64,000 nucleotides of DNA from Proteromonas lacertae (Eukaryota > Sar > Bigyra > Opalinata > Proteromonadidae), in contig NGBS01000001.1 in assembly GCA_002245135.1 (NCBI GenBank), forward strand, positions 124,001 through 188,000. Reading direction: 5' to 3'. The stretch's first letter is position 1. Every line of letters starts with the position of its first letter. The notes beneath the pieces are model-generated. The model made no database searches. It saw only the letters and a list, made by a program, of their open reading frames with translations, and had not been told where the DNA came from. Positions 59,301 through 64,000 of the stretch are shown in pieces. The position numbers and the translations under genes were made by a program.

Positions 59301-62115
59301 CTCAATAAGTTCAATTGCTAATGTAAATAATTCACTCTTTGATTTTGTAAGACAACTCTTCAAAGGTTTTAACTATTATTTTAACAATAATAATAATATA
59401 TTTATATAATACTTTTTGTATATATTCTAATATATCATCTAGTTTTCCTATTTTGATTATTAATTTCATGATTATTAATATTATTGATATATATTCCTGA
59501 ATAATACTCTCTTTTATTGTTGTTGATTTGATATATACCATCAATTGATCAAAGAATGAAGTAATTAATCCACTGAACTGTGAAAATAACTCCAAATGAT
59601 CATTATCAAATGTATAATATAATGAATGTATCAATATATCTGAATTATTAAACAAAATCATCATGTTAACTTCATTCTTCTCTTCATTTATTACTTTATT
59701 CAAACTTGTATAAGCCTTAGATATGTAGTGTAATATCTTATCATTAGTATAATCTCTTGTAGATTCATACATAGCTAAATATGAGTTGATTATTCCAGTT
59801 GCAATATTGTAATATTCTCTTTTTTCAGATATTTGTTTTGTATCTTCCAACAGTGTAATTGCTCTTTCTATTAAGTCACTATTATTCTCACAACATCCTT
59901 TACAGTAATAAGCTCTCGATTCTAATACTTTAACATACCAATAATAATCATTCTTTTCATCTAGATTGATATATGTGGTAATAAATTGTATTACCCAATC
60001 ATAATAACTTGATTTTAGATTAACATCAACAGTATATGCTAATGTATATTCATCACATTGTCTAAATCCTTGTGATAATTTGTTTAATAGAATATCAAGT
60101 CTAATACTTAATGCTGCTAGTAATATTTCACTGTTTTTATCTGACAATTTCACTTCAATATTCTATAACAATGTAAAAAGCAATAATTTATACATTAATT
60201 TTCTGATTGAATAATGAATAATAAAAGTTTGAAGTGATTGATGGTTTGTATATTCCCCATAAGAAGGATCTACATCTACAATCAAATATCACATCATTAT
60301 TACCACTGTCTATTATGTCTGCAAGGGTTGAATATTTAATACATATCTTTGATGATTCTATAATGCTATCTATTTGATTCATTTTACTTGGTAATTGATA
60401 GGTTATATAATAATCACAGAATGTACAAGACAGATTAAGAATATAAACACAACACTCTTCAAATCTAATACTTTTCAATGAATGAAGCTGTAAATAAATA
60501 TAATTTAAAATTGCACTGATATTCTTAATCTCTATTAAGATAGGTGAATCAGATTTTTGAAATGATTCACTAAACTGTTTAAAGAAAGGAATCATTTTGT
60601 TTGATATACTGCAAATTGTCTTTGAATAATCTAATATTTGGTCAATTAAACTCTCTGATAATTGAACTCTATCAGTTAATAGTTTGATCTTCATATAATA
60701 AACCCATAATAATCTTCTATTGATTAAATAGAAATGATATAATATTCCATCTAAATCTTTTGATTTACTTGTTATCTTTTCTTGCTGTGGTGAGTTGTAT
60801 AAGTATAAGGATATATCCAATAATAAATCAATATTACCTTCATGATCAACTTCAAATACTTTCTCAATCACTTTTGAAAACTGTTTTATTAATCTGAAAT
60901 ATTCATTTAACTCATTATTGGATAGTTTGAGATGGAGAGATAGAAGAAGATTTATCTTTTGTTTTGTTTCTTGATTGTCAGTTTTATCAAATATTAGTTT
61001 CTAAAAGAACATATAAATAATATATAGATATACAAGACAATAGAGTATTAAATTATTTGTAAATAATAATACTCTTGCTTTATTATCATTCAAATCACAT
61101 TTACAGTTTTGATTCTTTTCAATTAACAATTGTGTGATATTGCTATTTGGATTGAACTGACTTAATATTACATAATCATCAAATATATCAATAATATCTG
61201 ATAGAATAACTACATTATCTTCTAATTTGTATTTCTTTAATAACATTTTTATCATTTTATCATAGAATATGAGTATATCATTGTATAATGATTGATTCTT
61301 CATTAAACTATTCATTTGTTTTGTAATGTCTTTTAATCTCTTCATAAACTCATTAGAAATTGTATTTGATGAATGTATATAACTCTTTATTGCAATATTG
61401 TAATATTCAATTAAGTGATTATATTTTTTATTAACAAATAAAGATGTTGAGATTGTCAATAACATTAAATGAATTTGTGTGAATAAATCTTTCGAACATT
61501 TCTCATTTTCATATGATAAATACTTCAACCAAGGATATAACTATTAATATAATACAATAAAATGTTGTTTATACCATTTTGGTTACTATTTGACCTGATA
61601 TATCAAGGTTTACAGTAGATTTTAAATCAATAAAGTATAACTTTGATATATTGAAGAGTATTTTACATAAATAACTGGCATAACCATCAATTTTTATTGA
61701 ATTACATGTGGTGGGTGCTAAAGGACATACCAATTCTCCTATTTTGATTGTAGATGTTCCTAAATTGAATTTAGAAAATATTTTCAAAGATATAGGTGCT
61801 AATGATAAACCTAGATCCGTCTAAATATGCAATAAAAATATTTAATCATACTAACTTATCCTTCGTAATTAAACTAAATGAATTTGATAGAGTGACCAAT
61901 ATTGATTTGTATGTGGTTATATCAACACCATCTAATGATGAATATTGCATGTATTCTATTATATTGCTAATAAGTTCTTCAGAATCGTTTCTCTTGTAAA
62001 AGTTTTTATTAACAAACATTAACTTCACTTTGTTATTATAATCATTAAATGCATCCAAAATATTCCTATTGATAGTCAGATATAATTTATACTTTGAAGA
62101 TTTACATTGAGACAT
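56307..62115 (-). CDS. Separase (cohesin-cleaving cysteine protease)
   Basis: A large gene of about twenty exons, roughly 1,750 residues, ATG 62115 to TAA 56307. The N-terminal two thirds is helical, TPR-like and poorly conserved, as in all separases. The C-terminal peptidase C50 domain has LFYPAGDLKATEKRLKDIFE, the catalytic His in FAYNGHGNGEQYF (about 56735-56765), the catalytic Cys in PALLMGCSSGRLKVKGCFEA (about 56600-56655), followed by GSQWVVGCLWDVTDADID and the end motif SVVCYGIP. It cleaves the kleisin subunit of cohesin at anaphase onset. Only the exon joins of the catalytic part and several internal ones were checked by hand; boundaries elsewhere are approximate. Securin was not found in the window. 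Confidence 0.92.
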
Positions 62116-62277
62116 TATTCTGTTTTACTAATTCTTTGATTTGATAAATTAATCGAGATTACTAAGATAAATATAATCAAATTTCTACAAAAATGAGTAC
62201 TTCAATAGATAAATGAAAAATAAATTCAAATTTCAAACAGTTATAAGAAATTTGATCGTTTCAAATTCATTTCAAAA
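62116..62277. promoter_or_regulatory. Divergent promoter between separase and the thiamine-salvage gene
   Basis: 162 bp of AT-rich sequence between opposed start codons at 62115 and 62278. No coding sequence or recognisable element beyond AT-rich tracts; no thiamine (TPP) riboswitch core could be recognised in it. Confidence 0.35.
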
Positions 62278-64000
62278 ATGGTTTTATCTGCAAAACCCCT
62301 TTGGAAAGCAATATATGATGATTTAGTTGCTATACTGTGTTACTTTATTGAATATATTATATAGATATCATCCTATTCTTTCTGATTGTCGAAAGAACAT
62401 TCTTTGTTCTCCTGTCCTAAAGTCAATATTAGGTCAGGTGCATTTAATCATTGAGTATTTATAATAATTCAGTATATTATAGTAAAATAATTACAGATGA
62501 GAATAATTTGAATAGTTTATTGAAAAAAGAAGGATTTCTAGATGAATTAATGTATAATCAAATGCATGAATGGTTAAATCAAATCAATAATTTAATAAAT
62601 TCACTAATTCAACCTACAGATTATGAAATTTTATTTGATTGTACTAAAAAGTTAATGAAGAGAATTGAAGCTGCATTTACTGATAATAGTTCAGAATCAT
62701 TGTGTTTGGTTATATATGCATGTTGTAAAACGTAAGAAATAGCATGTTTATCTTATATTCATAGTTTATTCTCTTTCTTTCAAACAATAACTGATGAAAA
62801 AATGTTATTAGCTTTATCAACTGTATACACTACAACAACACCCTTTCCAAATTGGTTAAATCGATTAGAAACTTCATTATTTCCAGATTGTGAAGATAAT
62901 ATAAATGAATTGAGAAAAATAATTCATGAAATCTATTTCTTTATCAATCAACAACCTTATAAGTTATATGAATCAATTCCATTGAATTATTTCTCATCAG
63001 ATTTTGATGAAACAATGACTATTATTGATACTGTCGTATAATTATTATATTTTTGGTATAGGAAACAATAATGCGTTATTATTTAGATGAAGAACCAGAA
63101 AAAGGACAAAAATGGATAGAATTAGTCCAGAATTATATTACTCAACTAGAAAATTTCGAAAAGAGTTATGTAAAACCACCCAAAGATACTTCGTTTTCTA
63201 TTGATACATTAATAGAATATTTCAATAAAAGAGAGAAAATGGAATATGATTTAGTAGATCCAGTCGTAAAGAGTAATTTATTAAAAGGAATAGGAATGTC
63301 AACATTTATTGATTTGTCTGATAGAATATCCTTTTTATTATTATTATTATTATATTCATTTAGTATATATTTAATTCTGCTTGTAAGTTAGATTCCATCC
63401 TAATTGCTTAGAAACATTTAAACTATTACATTCAATGAAAATTACACCTCATATAATCAGTGTAAATTGGGCTAAGAATTGTATTAAAGTTCCATTAGAA
63501 AGAAGAAATATCACAGACTTCATTGTTTCATCCTGTGATTTGTTATTTGATAAAGAAAATCTTTCAACAGGAGATATTACTAAAGATATGTTGAGTGGTA
63601 TTGATAAAGTAAGAGAAATGAATAAGTATTGAATATATTCAATAACATTATTATTGTATAGAGTATTGGATAAAAACAAACCTGGTTTGTCAGTGTACAT
63701 TGGTGATGGATCGACTGATGTTTTACCTGCATTAGAAACTGATATTGGAATAATCATCTACAAATCTGAAAATCCTAGTATAATCAGTTTTTGTAATGAT
63801 TTTCATATTGAATTAAAACCATTATACAACTGTAATAGAGACAATATAAAGAAGGATAGTAATAAACCAGTATTGTATTATGTACATTCGTGGTCTGAAA
63901 TTGGTTGGTTTTTATTTGGATCAAAGTACAGTCAATATATTCAAGGTTATGAATGGATATACAATATTCCAAGAATGTTAATCATTGCTGGAAGTGATAG
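62278..64000 (+). CDS. TH2-like thiamine-salvage protein (TenA-like + HAD phosphatase) running into a ThiD-like domain (3' partial)
   Basis: Several exons from ATG 62278; the gene leaves the right edge. N-terminus PLWKAIYDDLVAILYHPILS aligns without gaps to the start of plant TenA domains (W, LY and P conserved), but the QD motif that should follow is not evident. From about 62998 a HAD phosphatase begins: SSDFDETMTIID (DxDxT motif I), LLKGIGMSTFIDLSDR, LLHSMKITPHIISVNWAKN, DLLFDKENLSTGDITK, LSVYIGDGSTDVLPALETDI, and VHSWSEIGWFLFGS, all matching plant TH2, a bifunctional aminopyrimidine aminohydrolase and thiamine-monophosphate phosphatase. After a linker the last visible residues are IPRMLIIAGSDS, the opening of hydroxymethylpyrimidine (phosphate) kinases. 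A 61-nt U12-like intron interrupts it at 63326-63386. Confidence 0.78.
63326..63386 (+). other. Candidate U12-type intron (AT-AA) in the TH2-like gene
   Basis: The exon ends ...TCT GAT AGA and is followed by ATATCCTTTTTATT; the next exon frame GTT AGA TTC CAT CCT AAT TGC resumes after CTTGTAA. Splicing here gives DR-V-RFHPNC, the same spacing as ERLSLQDGC in plant TH2 proteins, and removes a leucine homopolymer. A branch-like TTTAATTC lies about 12 nt before the 3' end. Length is 61 nt, the same as the candidate at 50434-50494. Confidence 0.5.

Noticed and set aside
60800-60815. ATATCCTTATACTT in the separase gene as another U12 5' splice site
   Set aside because: It lies inside a continuous coding stretch (ISLYLYN) with no downstream frame change, so it is coding by chance.
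1-64000. Ciliate-type stop reassignment and CRISPR or prokaryotic operons
   Set aside because: TAA and TGA end genes normally, spliceosomal introns are everywhere, and no spaced direct-repeat array exists.

Overview
The window is nuclear DNA from an AT-rich, gene-dense unicellular eukaryote (roughly three quarters A+T by eye). Genes lie on both strands and are cut by very many tiny introns, mostly GTATAT...TAG, about 25-45 nt long; the shortest I can fix are 25-30 nt. TAA is the usual stop, TGA is also used and reads as a stop, so the code looks standard and ciliate or diplomonad codes do not fit. Gene content implies a flagellum (a roughly 5,000-residue Hydin-like ASH-domain protein), a mitochondrion (Erv1 with a presequence-like N-terminus), a mitotic spindle and cohesin cycle (TPX2, separase), a SWI/SNF-type remodeller and, notably, a minor spliceosome (U11-48K). 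I cannot place the species; a flagellated protist or an early-branching opisthokont or amoebozoan-like lineage would fit.

Layout. 1-1523: 3' end of a MYCBP2/highwire-type RCR ubiquitin ligase. 1642-3009: TPX2-like. 3325-4291: predicted dually acylated coiled-coil protein with a C-terminal starch-binding (CBM26-like) module. 4412-4733: prefoldin-like protein. 4821-6582: phosphofructokinase with an added N-terminal membrane segment. 6583-11652: a gene-poor tract with two paralogous small zinc-finger genes, a decayed PFK fragment and a diverged direct repeat. 11653-14018: Erv1 and a coiled-coil protein, both with mitochondrial-looking N-termini, sharing a 70-bp divergent promoter. 14139-15870: U11-48K (SNRNP48). 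16017-17179: EamA transporter. 17323-33524: giant Hydin-like gene. 33691-41484: intronless 2,597-residue modular surface protein. 41620-44603: RING-like / RS / proline-rich / tandem-BRCT protein with a BRCA1-BARD1-like layout. 44716-46768: ZC3H14/Nab2-like CCCH protein. 46813-47063: RNA polymerase subunit RPABC4. 47298-47682: PH-domain protein. 47827-50936: unassigned beta-rich, probable propeller protein. 51207-52472: two-domain VOC/glyoxalase-like protein. 52632-53829: SWI3/SMARCC-like. 53951-56245: two tandem prenyl-diphosphate synthases. 56307-62115: separase. 62278-64000: TenA-like/HAD protein of the plant TH2 type, running into what looks like a ThiD kinase domain at the window edge.

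The most interesting signals are: (a) two 61-nt introns in unrelated genes (50434-50494 and 63326-63386) that both begin ATATCCTTTTT, the U12-type 5' splice site, and both end TGTAA before G, in a window that also encodes the U11-48K protein that reads such sites; (b) the acylated CBM26 protein, a possible membrane tether for storage glucan; (c) the RING/RS/BRCT protein; (d) the thiamine-salvage fusion; (e) the prenyl synthase pair in which one copy has lost the aromatic residues that set chain length. All identifications come from reading motifs; no database search was run, and exon structures are my manual splices.
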